Positions 18,077 through 26,655 of a stretch of 40,880 nucleotides of DNA are shown here, one piece after another. The notes under the pieces were generated by a model. It did no database searches. It saw nothing but the letters and a program-made list of their open reading frames with translations, and was not told the DNA's origin. Each line of letters begins with the position of its first letter. Positions within the stretch are counted from its first letter, which is position 1. A program made the position numbers and the translations under genes. Location: positions 1 through 40,880 of the forward strand of contig JAPPHA010000031.1 of NCBI GenBank assembly GCA_028874915.1, given 5' to 3'. Source of the DNA: Paracoccaceae bacterium (GTDB lineage Bacteria > Pseudomonadota > Alphaproteobacteria > Rhodobacterales > Rhodobacteraceae).

Positions 18077-20409
18077 CGGACTTCGCATCCCTTCCGCTGA
18101 CCTGTGCCCATTGGGGCGCCTATCGCGCCAGGGTCGGGAACGGGAGAGTGCAGGAGTTGCTGGCGTTCGAACACGACGCGGACCCATCCCCCATCGGGTC
18201 TGGAATATTGAATGTGCAGGACGGGCCGACGCGCATCGACGCCCCGATGATGCGCAAGAGCTGGTTGGAGGGCGGCCCCGGTGCGAGCCCGGAATTGCGT
18301 GGAACAGATCCTTTCGTTGCGGTGAGCTGGAACGAGGTCAATTCACACATCGCCGATGAACTCGATCGCGTACGCAGGAATTACGGGAATCAGGCGATCT
18401 TCGGCGGATCGTATGGTTGGGCGAGCGCCGGTCGCTTTCACCACGCGCAAAGCCAGTTGCACCGGTTCCTGAATTGCATCGGCGGCTATACCCGATCCCG
18501 GTTCACTTACAGCTTCGCCGCAGCGGAGGCCATTGTTCCCCATGTCCTTGGGAGTTTTCGCGCCTTCCTCGACACCTGTTCCAGTTGGAGTTCAATCCAC
18601 GCTCATACAGAACTGATGGTGTGCTTTGGCGGAGTGCCGCTGAAGAACGGACAGATCAGCCAGGGTGGAACCGGCTGCCATGTTCAAAGGGAAGGGTTGG
18701 AAGCGGCCGGCGCAGCCGGCATTCGTTTTGTCAACGTGACTCCCATGAAATCGGATCTGCTCGATGACGTGGGCGGAGACTGGATGGCGCTTCGGCCCAC
18801 CACTGACACGGCATTGATGCTTGGGCTGGCCCATACCCTGCAGACCGAGGGGCTCACCGACCACGATTTTATGGATCGCTACACCACCGGATTTGATCGG
18901 TTTCTGTCGTACCTTGTTGGCAAGACAGACGGTGTTGCCAAGTCCGCCACATGGGCGGCGGAGATTACCGAAATTCCGGCCGAGACGATCCGTCTCCTCG
19001 CCCGCGACATGGCAGCGAACCGAACGATGATTTCGGTCAGCTGGTCGCTCACGCGGCAGGACCATGGTGAGCAGCCATTCTGGGCCGCAATCACATTGGC
19101 CGCGATGCTGGGACAGATTGGCTTGCCAGGCGGAGGGATCGGCTTCGGTTACGGTGCAATGAATTTTGTGGGGGGCCAGTTCACAATCCCGCCTGCGGTC
19201 TCATTCCCGCAAGGCCGAAACCCGGTCGAGACGTTCATTCCGGTCGCGCGCATCACGGATCTCTTGGCACGCCCCGGGGAATCCTTCGAGTTTGACGGAG
19301 GTCGGTACGAATATCCCGAAATCAAGATCGTCTGGTGGGCTGGCGGAAACCCGTTTCATCACCACCAGGATCTGAACCGGCTGAGTTCGGCATGGGAAAA
19401 ACCCGACACGATCATTGTCAACGAATGGTGCTGGAACGCGCTGGCAAAGCGCGCTGACATCGTCTTGCCCTGTACGACGCCCCTGGAACGTCTGGACGTG
19501 GCCATTTCTCCGCGCGACCCTTACCTGTTTTCGATGACAAAGCTCACCGAACCCATGGGGCAGGCCCGGGACGACCATGACATCTTTTCCGGTATCGCCG
19601 GCCGGATGGGCCTCCGGGACGCCTTTACGGAAGGGCGCAGCGCCGAGGACTGGCAACGGTGGATCTGGGACACGTCACGGGAACGTTGCGCGGATGCCGG
19701 CGTCGAAATCCCGGATTACGATACTTTCCGAGAGAACGGTTGGCACAGGATCGACGATCCCGCCGAACCCGTCATCATGATGAAGGCCTTTCGCGAAAAC
19801 CCTGAGGCCAATCCGCTGGCCACGCCAAGCGGAAAGATCGAGATCTTCTCCGAGACGGTTGCCGCTTTCGGATATGACGATTGCCCGGGCCATCCGGTGT
19901 GGCTCGAGCCTTACGAGTGGCTGGGCAACGCCGATCCGCGCTGGCCGTTGCATCTGATTTCGAACCAGCCGAAAGACAAGTTGCATTCGCAGCTTGATCA
20001 CGGCGGAGTCAGCAAGAGAAAAAAGATCAAAGGGCGTGAGCCCGTACAGATCAACCCGCGAGATGCTGCTGCCCATTGTCTTGAAGACGGCGACATCGTG
20101 AGGGTTTTCAATGCTCGCGGCGCCTGTCTGGCTGGCGTGGACATTGATCCTGCCATCCGCCCCGGCGTACTGAACTTGAGCACCGGCGCCTGGTATGACC
20201 CGGAAATTCCCGGGCAGGCCGGCAGCCTGTGCAAGCATGGCAACCCGAATGTTCTGACCCGTGACAGGGGCACGTCGAAGCTGGGTCAAGGCCCGACGGC
20301 CCACACCTGCATGGTTGAGGTCGAACGCTTGGACGGGGCATTGCCTCCTGTCACCGCCCACGATCCGCCAGACATAATCCGACAGAAACATCCGGCTGAC
20401 GCCGCCTGA
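18073..20409 (+). CDS. bisC: Molybdopterin S/N-oxide reductase, cytoplasmic BisC type
   Basis: 778 residues, matching biotin/methionine sulfoxide reductase (BisC) rather than the longer periplasmic TorA/DMSO reductase. There is no twin-arginine signal: the protein begins MTDFASLPLTCAHWGAYRAR, the typical BisC/TorA N-terminus after the leader. GGSYGWASAGRFHHAQ (111-126) holds Ser118, the expected molybdenum ligand of the DMSO-reductase family. No N-terminal 4Fe-4S Cys motif is present, as usual here. Later blocks ISVSWSLTRQDHGEQPFWA, WWAGGNPFHHHQDLNRL and HLISNQPKDKLHSQLDHG bind the bis-MGD cofactor. It reduces a sulfoxide or N-oxide in the cytoplasm. The start at 18073 is set by the match to family N-termini; an open frame continues upstream but is not protein-like. 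The next gene begins 13 nt downstream. Confidence 0.9.
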   Translation: MTDFASLPLTCAHWGAYRARVGNGRVQELLAFEHDADPSPIGSGILNVQDGPTRIDAPMMRKSWLEGGPGASPELRGTDPFVAVSWNEVNSHIADELDRVRRNYGNQAIFGGSYGWASAGRFHHAQSQLHRFLNCIGGYTRSRFTYSFAAAEAIVPHVLGSFRAFLDTCSSWSSIHAHTELMVCFGGVPLKNGQISQGGTGCHVQREGLEAAGAAGIRFVNVTPMKSDLLDDVGGDWMALRPTTDTALMLGLAHTLQTEGLTDHDFMDRYTTGFDRFLSYLVGKTDGVAKSATWAAEITEIPAETIRLLARDMAANRTMISVSWSLTRQDHGEQPFWAAITLAAMLGQIGLPGGGIGFGYGAMNFVGGQFTIPPAVSFPQGRNPVETFIPVARITDLLARPGESFEFDGGRYEYPEIKIVWWAGGNPFHHHQDLNRLSSAWEKPDTIIVNEWCWNALAKRADIVLPCTTPLERLDVAISPRDPYLFSMTKLTEPMGQARDDHDIFSGIAGRMGLRDAFTEGRSAEDWQRWIWDTSRERCADAGVEIPDYDTFRENGWHRIDDPAEPVIMMKAFRENPEANPLATPSGKIEIFSETVAAFGYDDCPGHPVWLEPYEWLGNADPRWPLHLISNQPKDKLHSQLDHGGVSKRKKIKGREPVQINPRDAAAHCLEDGDIVRVFNARGACLAGVDIDPAIRPGVLNLSTGAWYDPEIPGQAGSLCKHGNPNVLTRDRGTSKLGQGPTAHTCMVEVERLDGALPPVTAHDPPDIIRQKHPADAA

Positions 20410-20422
20410 TAGGGGACATGCA

Positions 20423-21601
20423 ATGGCAAACCTTCAGGAGGAGTCCGATCTGCAAGACACCGTCGCCGTAAGTGCGCGGCGCTTCGAAGACTCTCCCTAT
20501 CTCGCACGCACCCGCAGTGAACGCATGGTGCGTGGGGTCTATGCCGGCCGCTTCTTCCCGATTTTCATGGGCGAAGACCCGATAGAAAAGTACTGGTGCC
20601 TTCGCCAGAGAGCGCTGATCTTCGACGTTCCGGAAAAACCTGTCGAAATCTCCGGTCCGGATGCCGGTCACTTCCTGGAGAAGGTGTTGACGCGGTCGGT
20701 CGTAACGATGGTGCGCGGGCGTGGGTACTATGCGCTCGCCTGCACGCCGCAGGGTGGGATTTTCATGGACGGCATCGTGTTCCGCCACGCGGAAGACCGA
20801 TTCTGGTTTGTACAGGCGGACGGCCCGTTCGAGACCTGGCTGTTGGCGCATTCCGGCGGGTTTGACGTGACGATTTCTGACCCGAACAGCCGCGTGCTGC
20901 AAATCCAGGGACCGGCCTCGCTGGATATCATGCGGGAAGCTTCAGGCGGTGCGATTGACGAAAAGATGAAGTACTTCCACTCCGGTTACTTCGACCTCGG
21001 CGGGCAGCAACACTTTGTCTCGCGTACGGGCTTTACCAATGAACTGGGTTTCGAAATCTACAGCAACCATGACACTGATCACATTGCGCTCTGGGATCAT
21101 CTGACCGGATGTGGCGAACCTCATGGGATGGAGTTTTCATCGACCCGGGCGCTGACGATCCGCCGGATCGAAGCCGGTATTCTGGGAAACCTCACCGACA
21201 TGACGCCCGACATGACACCCTTTGAGGCGGGACTGGCTCCGTTTGTCAACATGGACAAGGGCGACTTCATCGGACGCGACGCGCTCATTGGCAGGGACCG
21301 GCGTTCCCGCCTGTTTGGAATGACCTGTACAACCGCAACACCGGCCGGGGGTAGCGTTGTCATGGACGGCGATGCTCGCGTCGGGCGCATCACGGCCGGT
21401 GTACCCTCGCCCACGCTTGGACTAGGCATCGGTTACGTGGTGTTTGATTCGGCGGGCGAATGGGTCGGACGAACGCTGCGGTTGAAGTTGCCGGATGGCA
21501 GTGAACATGACGCCGAGGTGGTCTGCCTTCCCTTTTTTGACCGCGAAAAGAAAATCGTTCGCGGGGTCGACCGGACGATTCCGAAACGGCCGGATGCGTG
21601 A
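20423..21601 (+). CDS. GcvT-fold tetrahydrofolate-dependent methyltransferase, DmdA-like
   Basis: 392 residues, GcvT/aminomethyltransferase fold. Start ATG 20423 has AGGGGA 6-8 nt upstream. Blocks: YWCLRQRALIFDVPEKPVEI near residues 52-75 (family: LR..v.vwDvs..), GPDAGHFLEKVLTR, RGYYALACTPQGGIFMDGI, the mid-domain LQIQGPASLDIM, SRTGFTNELGFEIY, and RIEAGILGN-TDMTP-TPFEAGL. The layout follows DMSP demethylase DmdA more closely than the glycine-cleavage T-protein: the T-protein's acidic pair in GGIIDD is here MD. It probably takes a methyl or methylene group from a small substrate to tetrahydrofolate. Directly after bisC, hence probably co-transcribed. Possible substrates include methylated sulfur or nitrogen compounds; sarcosine/dimethylglycine-type demethylation is an alternative. 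Confidence 0.75.
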   Translation: MANLQEESDLQDTVAVSARRFEDSPYLARTRSERMVRGVYAGRFFPIFMGEDPIEKYWCLRQRALIFDVPEKPVEISGPDAGHFLEKVLTRSVVTMVRGRGYYALACTPQGGIFMDGIVFRHAEDRFWFVQADGPFETWLLAHSGGFDVTISDPNSRVLQIQGPASLDIMREASGGAIDEKMKYFHSGYFDLGGQQHFVSRTGFTNELGFEIYSNHDTDHIALWDHLTGCGEPHGMEFSSTRALTIRRIEAGILGNLTDMTPDMTPFEAGLAPFVNMDKGDFIGRDALIGRDRRSRLFGMTCTTATPAGGSVVMDGDARVGRITAGVPSPTLGLGIGYVVFDSAGEWVGRTLRLKLPDGSEHDAEVVCLPFFDREKKIVRGVDRTIPKRPDA

Positions 21602-21968
21602 CGCGGACGGTCCCTTGTGCATCATGAAACGTAAAGACGTTCAGGTCTCACCGGACTGGAACGCCCGGGTGTCAATGACCATAACATGTGGCTCGGGTTG
21701 GTTGGACGAGGTCGCCTCGTGCCGTGCAAATCCGGATGTCGGGATTCCGCCGATCGTGACGGAGAGAGGCAATCGGGGCCTGCCCATCGTCCCCGAATCG
21801 AAAACGTCAACCCACCGGCAGGCGGCTTTTGTCCGGGCCTGAGATCCGATCCGAGCCAAAAGGGTCTCGGTCCGATCTCTCGCAGTCGCTGCACGCGCGG
21901 GATCGAGGGCGGTCGAGAATGACTTCGAAGCCAGACACCCGCGTGACTCGAAGCCAGGAACGAGCGAG
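21602..21968. other. Intergenic spacer with a hairpin
   Basis: 367 bases between two genes on the same strand. No protein-like frame. It contains the hairpin at 21841-21879, listed separately. The spacer may separate transcription units or reflect loss of a gene. Confidence 0.5.
21841..21879 (+). repeat. Imperfect hairpin, possible terminator or attenuator
   Basis: GAGATCCGATCCGAGCC pairs with GGTCTCGGTCCGATCTC around the loop AAAAG, with bulges. There is no following T-run, so it is not a classical intrinsic terminator. It lies about 90 nt upstream of the CoA-lyase start. Confidence 0.35.
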
Positions 21969-22829
21969 ATGACTCCAAGCCTTGCACCACGCCCGCGCCG
22001 GTCGTTCATATTTACTCCCGGGCTCAGACCCGAGATGTTTCCCAAGGCGCTGGCTTCGGGCGCCGACATCGTTTGTGTCGAACTCGAAGACGGAATCGCC
22101 CCCAAGGACAAGACCGAGGCGCGCAAGCGGGCGCTGGCGCTCTTCGAACAACCACCAGCTGATGATGGCGTGGAGCGAATCCTACGCATCAACTCCTTGC
22201 GCGAACGCTTCGGGATCGAGGATGTGCACGCGGTGCTGACCACTCATACGCCACCGCCGGCGCTGATGATGCCCAAGGTCCGTACGCCTGACGAGGTGGT
22301 CATGCTCGACCAGCTTCTGACCGAAGCGGGACATGCCACGCGCCTTCACGTTATCGTCGAAACCAATGCCGGGCTGGAGGCTGCCCATGACCTTGCCCAT
22401 TGCTCGAATCGGATTGACGCGCTGTTCTTCGGCGGCGTTGACATGGCGGCCGAACTGCGTTGCCGGAACGCTTGGGAGCCCTTGCTTTATGCCCGTTCGA
22501 GGGTGGTGCACGCCGCCGCCGCCGCCGGGATCGACGCAATCGACGTGCCTTATCTCGATCTCAACGATCCAGACGGAATGCGGGTTGCCGCCGAACAGGC
22601 CCGGGATCTGGGATTTGCCGGCAAGGGCTCTATACATCCAAAGCAGATTGCGGCCCTCAACGAGGTCTTCACGCCCTCAGCAGGACAAATCGCCCGAGCC
22701 CGCCGAATCATTGCCGAATTCGAGGCCGCGGATACGGGTCTTGTCGTGATCGACGGAAAACTGATCGAAAAGCCGGTGCTGCGTGAAATGCACAGGATCG
22801 TGGCCGTCGCGGACCGGATGGGGATGTAG
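21969..22829 (+). CDS. HpcH/HpaI (CitE)-family CoA-ester lyase
   Basis: 286 residues, typical for CitE-like lyases that cleave or form malyl-CoA, citramalyl-CoA or related esters using Mg2+. Motifs: RSFIFTPGLRPEMFPKAL at the N-terminus (family: R..LfvP...p.m..KA), CVELEDGIAPKDK, the CoA/phosphate-binding ILRINSL, MMPKVRTPDEV, HVIVETNAGL with the metal-binding Glu, FFGGVDMAAEL, and GKGSIHPKQIAALNEVF at the end. AGGA at 21956-21962 serves as a ribosome site. It has no citE partners (citD/citF), so it is a stand-alone lyase. Located in a + strand run with bisC and the DmdA-like gene, it could process a CoA thioester from the same pathway. Confidence 0.85.
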   Translation: MTPSLAPRPRRSFIFTPGLRPEMFPKALASGADIVCVELEDGIAPKDKTEARKRALALFEQPPADDGVERILRINSLRERFGIEDVHAVLTTHTPPPALMMPKVRTPDEVVMLDQLLTEAGHATRLHVIVETNAGLEAAHDLAHCSNRIDALFFGGVDMAAELRCRNAWEPLLYARSRVVHAAAAAGIDAIDVPYLDLNDPDGMRVAAEQARDLGFAGKGSIHPKQIAALNEVFTPSAGQIARARRIIAEFEAADTGLVVIDGKLIEKPVLREMHRIVAVADRMGM

Positions 22830-23634
22830 CCTTGGCGTGCGTTGGGCAAGGACTTGCAAGCCTGCAGAGGCGGTGAAAGCCTCGCGCGAATGCTGTTCTA
22901 TTCCATCGCGATCCGAACGGGGACGGGAGTCCAGGGGACCGACAACCTGTGTACGATCGACACCGATCATGAATGCCGCACGGAATGCCAGGCCATCCAC
23001 CGCCTGGAGATGCCCGGAGCCGTGGACATACTGCACAATTTGGGATGGAACGCCTGCTGGCGATGCCTTGACGACGTCTCGGTGTGCCCGTCGCACCGGC
23101 TGGATCCCACATGGTACATTGCCCTGGCTCGGAGATCATTGTTCCGTGCTGGGCGTCGCCACTGGCAAGGATCAGGGCAGGCAACTGCACCTGAACAGGA
23201 ATTTTGACATCGTCGGTCGCTGGGAGAAAGCCAAGCGGATCTTCTCCTTTGGCCATGCTTCCCGGTTTCAGCCGCGCCGCAAAATGATGGCTTCGTCCGA
23301 ACGTGCCATGCCGACACATTGATTCCGGGTCTTGATCTTGGGGATTCCGTGACTCCGAAACAAGGCCACCGAATACATTTGTAGGACGTCGAGAAACGCG
23401 GTCCCGGGCAGTGCCCATGGTCCTTTGTGGCGCGGCGCTGAATGCCAACGTCATCCATTGGTTGAAGGGCACAGTCAGCGAGTGAAACCGGGAAAGGACC
23501 ATCGATGTCGACAACCAACGGAAACCCGAATGGCCATTCCCTGTCCCCGGAGTGATCTCGGTCATCTTGCTGTCGATCGGTGACCGATTCCCGTACTTTG
23601 CAACGGGTTGCATGGGGACTTCGGTCAATATGAC
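22830..23634. other. Gene-poor stretch; no gene recognised
   Basis: About 800 bases after the CoA-lyase gene. Several open frames run through it on both strands, including one of about 400 codons on the - strand that shadows the adjacent genes, but none shows a ribosome site, family motif or steady codon bias. Decayed genes follow directly, so this is probably a relic region. Confidence 0.5.
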
Positions 23635-23973
23635 ATGACCGATCCGAAAACTCCTGATTTGACCGGGCAGGTTTGGATAGCAGGTCTTCCGGTTCGGGTG
23701 CCCGATGTGAACGGGGTCAGGGTCGGCGGGACGCAGATGATCCGACTTGGCCTTGATGGCAAAAGGCATTGTGTGACCACAAGCCTGTTCAGCACCCGGG
23801 ACAACCCGTTCGATCCGGAAGTCCACACCAATTGTGGCTGCACGCTGATGGCCTACTGCGACACGGAAAATTGCGGGATGGCGATCGACCCGGATTTCGT
23901 CGTCGATTTCGGCCAAGAACCCTATGGACCCGGCCGCACGAGACCGGATTCTGCGATCGTGCGCTGCACCTGA
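23635..23973 (+). CDS. Hypothetical protein with clustered cysteines
   Basis: 112 residues from ATG 23635 (an in-frame TTG lies at 23608). The codon use is moderately G/C-biased at third positions and the product reads like a folded protein: VWIAGLPVRVPDVNGVRVGGTQMIRLG, then NCGCTLMAYCDTENCG, with a C-x-C-x5-C-x4-C arrangement that could bind a metal. I do not recognise the family. Its 3' end overlaps the decayed CoA-binding gene by 50 nt in another frame, so it may itself be a remnant. Confidence 0.3.
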   Translation: MTDPKTPDLTGQVWIAGLPVRVPDVNGVRVGGTQMIRLGLDGKRHCVTTSLFSTRDNPFDPEVHTNCGCTLMAYCDTENCGMAIDPDFVVDFGQEPYGPGRTRPDSAIVRCT

Positions 23974-24250
23974 ACGAGACGGCTATGATATGATCCCGGT
24001 CTATTCGCGGCTGGATATTGAGGAGATCAGGAGCCTCCGGGGCAATTCATCGCTGGCGATAGTCAATCGGTCGGTCGACACGGTCCTGCCCTTTCGCCGG
24101 CCCGAAGACCTGATGCGTATTGCGAAACTGGCAATTGTCATTGGCGTCAAAGCGCTGTGGGGGCAATTCGGGGTTGTGGATCACGATACAGCCGTGCGAG
24201 CCGAAAAAGCGGGCATGAAAGTCGTACCGGGCCGTTGCCCGAAAAGCTGA
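23924..24250 (+). pseudogene. CoA-binding domain protein (CoA_binding_2 type), internally deleted
   Basis: 108 codons. The second half follows the family well: VNRSVDTVLPFRRPEDLM (family: vD.vdvFRrpedv), AIVIGVKALWGQFGVVDHDTAVRAEKAGMKVV and the final GRCPKS (family: DRCPKIE). The first part has RDRILRSC followed at once by APERDGYDMIPVY, so the Rossmann nucleotide loop usually found between them (TIAVVGLS-type strand and Gly-rich turn, roughly 15-20 residues) is missing. The usual length is about 140. Loss of the loop should abolish CoA binding, hence the pseudogene call; it ends 42 nt before the SDR gene. Confidence 0.6.
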
Positions 24251-24292
24251 GTTGATCCGACCGTTCAGGAAACCCGGGGAGAGATTGGCGTG

Positions 24293-25030
24293 ATGAACCG
24301 CCTGCAGAAGTGTTGTGCAATCGTTGGCGCCGGCGAAGGGTTGGGCGCGGCATTGGCCGCCAGGTTCGCACGCGGTGGCTTTGACATCGGGCTTGTGTCC
24401 CGCAGCGAAGCAGGAAGTGCTGCGGCGTTTGCGGCAGCCCGGTCGGTGCGGGGGGAAACAGGCGTCCGGTTTCGGCAGGGCGACGCGGACCGCCCGGAAA
24501 CCATCGAACGGGCCTTGGCAGAACTCGCGCGGGAGATGGGGCGTTTTGAAATCCTGATTTATAACGTCAGAGGCGAATTCACCGGGTGCGCGCCCCTTGA
24601 GATGACCACCGAAGCGCTCGAAGCGGCGTTTCGCATCGAGGTCGTCGGGGCGTTTTCCGCGGCCAGGGCGGTGTTGCCGGCCATGCGGGCGCAAAACCGG
24701 GGGACGATTTTCTTTTCCAGTGCGACCGCGGCGTTTCGCGGGTCAGCGAGCCACCCGCTGTATTCAAATTCCAAATTTGGCCTCCGAGCTTTGTCTCAAA
24801 GCCTGTCAAAGGCTTACGCTGCGGATGGCGTTCATATCGTGCATGTCCGGCTGGATTGTGATCTTGATGTCCCGATCACGCGCAGACTTTACGGCGAGGC
24901 ATATCATTCGGCAAAGCTGGCGGACCCGGAGGACGTTGCGGAAACCTATTGGCTGATCCACCAACAACCGAAGGGTGGGTGGAGCAACGAGATCGAAATC
25001 CGGCCTAACACGGAAACCTGGACCTTTTAG
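24293..25030 (+). CDS. Short-chain dehydrogenase/reductase
   Basis: 245 residues, classical SDR length. The nucleotide-binding loop is VGAGEGLG (11-18, normally TGxxxGxG). The active site is Ser142/143 in IFFSSATAAFRG, Tyr157 and Lys161 in YSNSKFG. The NNAG motif is replaced by NVRG (91-94), seen in atypical members. GGGGAGA at about 24277-24283 is the ribosome site; GTG at 24290 immediately before the ATG is an alternative start. It ends 12 nt before the GST gene, with which it is surely co-transcribed. It probably reduces or oxidises a carbonyl or alcohol; the substrate is unknown. Confidence 0.85.
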   Translation: MNRLQKCCAIVGAGEGLGAALAARFARGGFDIGLVSRSEAGSAAAFAAARSVRGETGVRFRQGDADRPETIERALAELAREMGRFEILIYNVRGEFTGCAPLEMTTEALEAAFRIEVVGAFSAARAVLPAMRAQNRGTIFFSSATAAFRGSASHPLYSNSKFGLRALSQSLSKAYAADGVHIVHVRLDCDLDVPITRRLYGEAYHSAKLADPEDVAETYWLIHQQPKGGWSNEIEIRPNTETWTF

Positions 25031-25042
25031 GAGAGTGACCCA

Positions 25043-25678
25043 ATGTACAAGCTGTTCTACGCACCGGAGAGCGCGTCTATGGGCGTCAGGGTTCTGCTGG
25101 ACGAGATCGGTTCGCCCTATGAATTGGTTCCGACCCGGATAGCCATGGATGCACCACGCCCGCCCGAGTTGTTGGCGATCAATCCCAACGGTTGGGTCCC
25201 GGTGCTGTCCTGGGACAATGGAGCCATGTACGAATGCGCTGCGATCACGATTTTTCTGTGCGACCGGCATCCGGAAGCAGGATTGGCTCCCCGATTGGAC
25301 GACGCAGGCCGGGCGCGTTTCCTCCAGACGCTCGTCTACTTTTCGAATTCCGTTCAAAACGCGTTTCAGCTGACCTATTATCCGGATCGTTTTGCCGATT
25401 CCCCCGCGGATGAAGCCAGTGCACAGCGGCGCGGCGTTCGGCGGCTTAGAGAAACATGGCAGGTCATCAATCAACAAATCGGCGAGAACGAATGGGTGCT
25501 TGGCGATCGGTTCAGTGCTGCCGACATTTATCTCTTCATGCTGACAACCTGGATACGGTCGGCACGCGGCCATCCCGTGATCGACGAGTTTCCAAACGTC
25601 AAGCGCATCGCGGACCTGGTCGTGCAGCGACCGACAGTCCAGTGTGTCTTTGAAGAGTGGATCGCAAGTCGGGAATGA
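25043..25678 (+). CDS. Glutathione S-transferase-like protein
   Basis: 211 residues, two-domain GST. N-terminal thioredoxin-like domain: YKLFYAPESASMGVRVLLDE, NPNGWVPVL (47-55; cis-Pro motif, usually NPxGKVP), then YECAAITIFL where the glutathione-binding Ser of the usual ES-x-AI is Cys65. The helical C-terminal domain has the N-capping box LGDRFSAADIYLFML. The start has GAGAGTGACCCA upstream (weak ribosome site). It forms a pair with the SDR gene 12 nt upstream. GSTs beside oxidoreductases often detoxify an electrophile or act in degradation of aromatic ethers; no specific role can be read here. Confidence 0.85.
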   Translation: MYKLFYAPESASMGVRVLLDEIGSPYELVPTRIAMDAPRPPELLAINPNGWVPVLSWDNGAMYECAAITIFLCDRHPEAGLAPRLDDAGRARFLQTLVYFSNSVQNAFQLTYYPDRFADSPADEASAQRRGVRRLRETWQVINQQIGENEWVLGDRFSAADIYLFMLTTWIRSARGHPVIDEFPNVKRIADLVVQRPTVQCVFEEWIASRE

Positions 25679-26655
25679 GCGTTCCGATTTGGATTCATCG
25701 GAGCAGTTCGGGCGGACCCGGAAGGACTTTCCAGGTTTGCACCAATCTTGACGTCGCCGAGTGTCGAAAACATGATCGAACGAGGCCGCAGGGACATCCC
25801 GCAATCTTCGGGGAAAGTGCTGCAGGTGAGGCCGTCACCACGATCAAACCACTGGATTGCCGGGTTGGGCGTGAGGGTCAGAATCTGCCCCGTCCCGGGA
25901 AAGCGAAGAGCCACCGCTGATTTGGATCGGGTTGCAAGCAGGTGATTCTCAATCATCGTCTGGCGAACTCGATTTTGATTCTTTGTTTTCGAACGCCAGT
26001 TCGACGAAGACATGCTGCACGATTCAACTCGCCCGAATTCCGTATTCGACCATGATTCAGCCAATTTGAATCACGGCCACCCGGAGAGGGTCCGAACCGC
26101 AATGGCGAGACAGCCGGGCATCGCTCAATCGAAAGCGTGCAATCAGGTCTGAAACACCGTTGGAAACGATGCATTTCGGGCCGTGAAAATACGGTCTGTG
26201 AATCATCGATCTGCGGCCCATACCGAAGGTGCCCCGCGAGAAACTGCACCTTCACTTCGGCATCCTCGCCTAAAGCTGCCGCCGGAATTCCCTCGAAACC
26301 GTCGGAAAGGCGGTCGATGCCACCGGCCCAGCGCCGAAAAGGCGCGACGTCGCTGACGGTGGGGCGCGGAACGAAACCGACAGGAAAGACGCCGCAGATC
26401 CCAACGGCTGTCCCCATTGCGGCAAGCCCTTGCGAACTGTTCGCGAGATCCCGGCCGGGTCAAGACAGTTCAGCCCGGGCCGGGTCACGTCCCGGACGAC
26501 CCACTGGGAACATCTCCGCCATGAATCCGCTGACTGCAGAACGACGGGCCGGCCGGCGAAAACCTCTGCGTCTCGGGCACTTCCGTCATACGGTGTACAT
26601 TTTGACGTGAGTTTCTTAGTATTCTTACGTCAAATCAATGAGTTGAGAGGCTGCC
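25679..26655. other. Gene-poor scar before the IS1595 remnant
   Basis: Nearly 1 kb without a convincing gene. Broken protein-like patches are present: a - strand frame over about 25750-25970 and a zinc-ribbon-like CPHCGKPL at about 26410-26435 on the + strand, neither assignable. Codon bias is irregular, as expected for decayed sequence. Confidence 0.5.
26601..26634. repeat. 8-bp inverted repeat upstream of the transposase remnant
   Basis: TTTGACGT (26601-26608) and ACGTCAAA (26627-26634) are perfect inverted copies separated by 18 bp. The left arm contains a TTGACG -35-like hexamer. The repeat could be an operator, a promoter-proximal hairpin or part of the insertion-element end. Confidence 0.5.

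Noticed and set aside
22708-23916. 402-codon open frame on the - strand over the gene-poor stretch
   Set aside because: Partly antisense to the CoA-lyase gene, no ribosome site, irregular composition and no motif I can identify.
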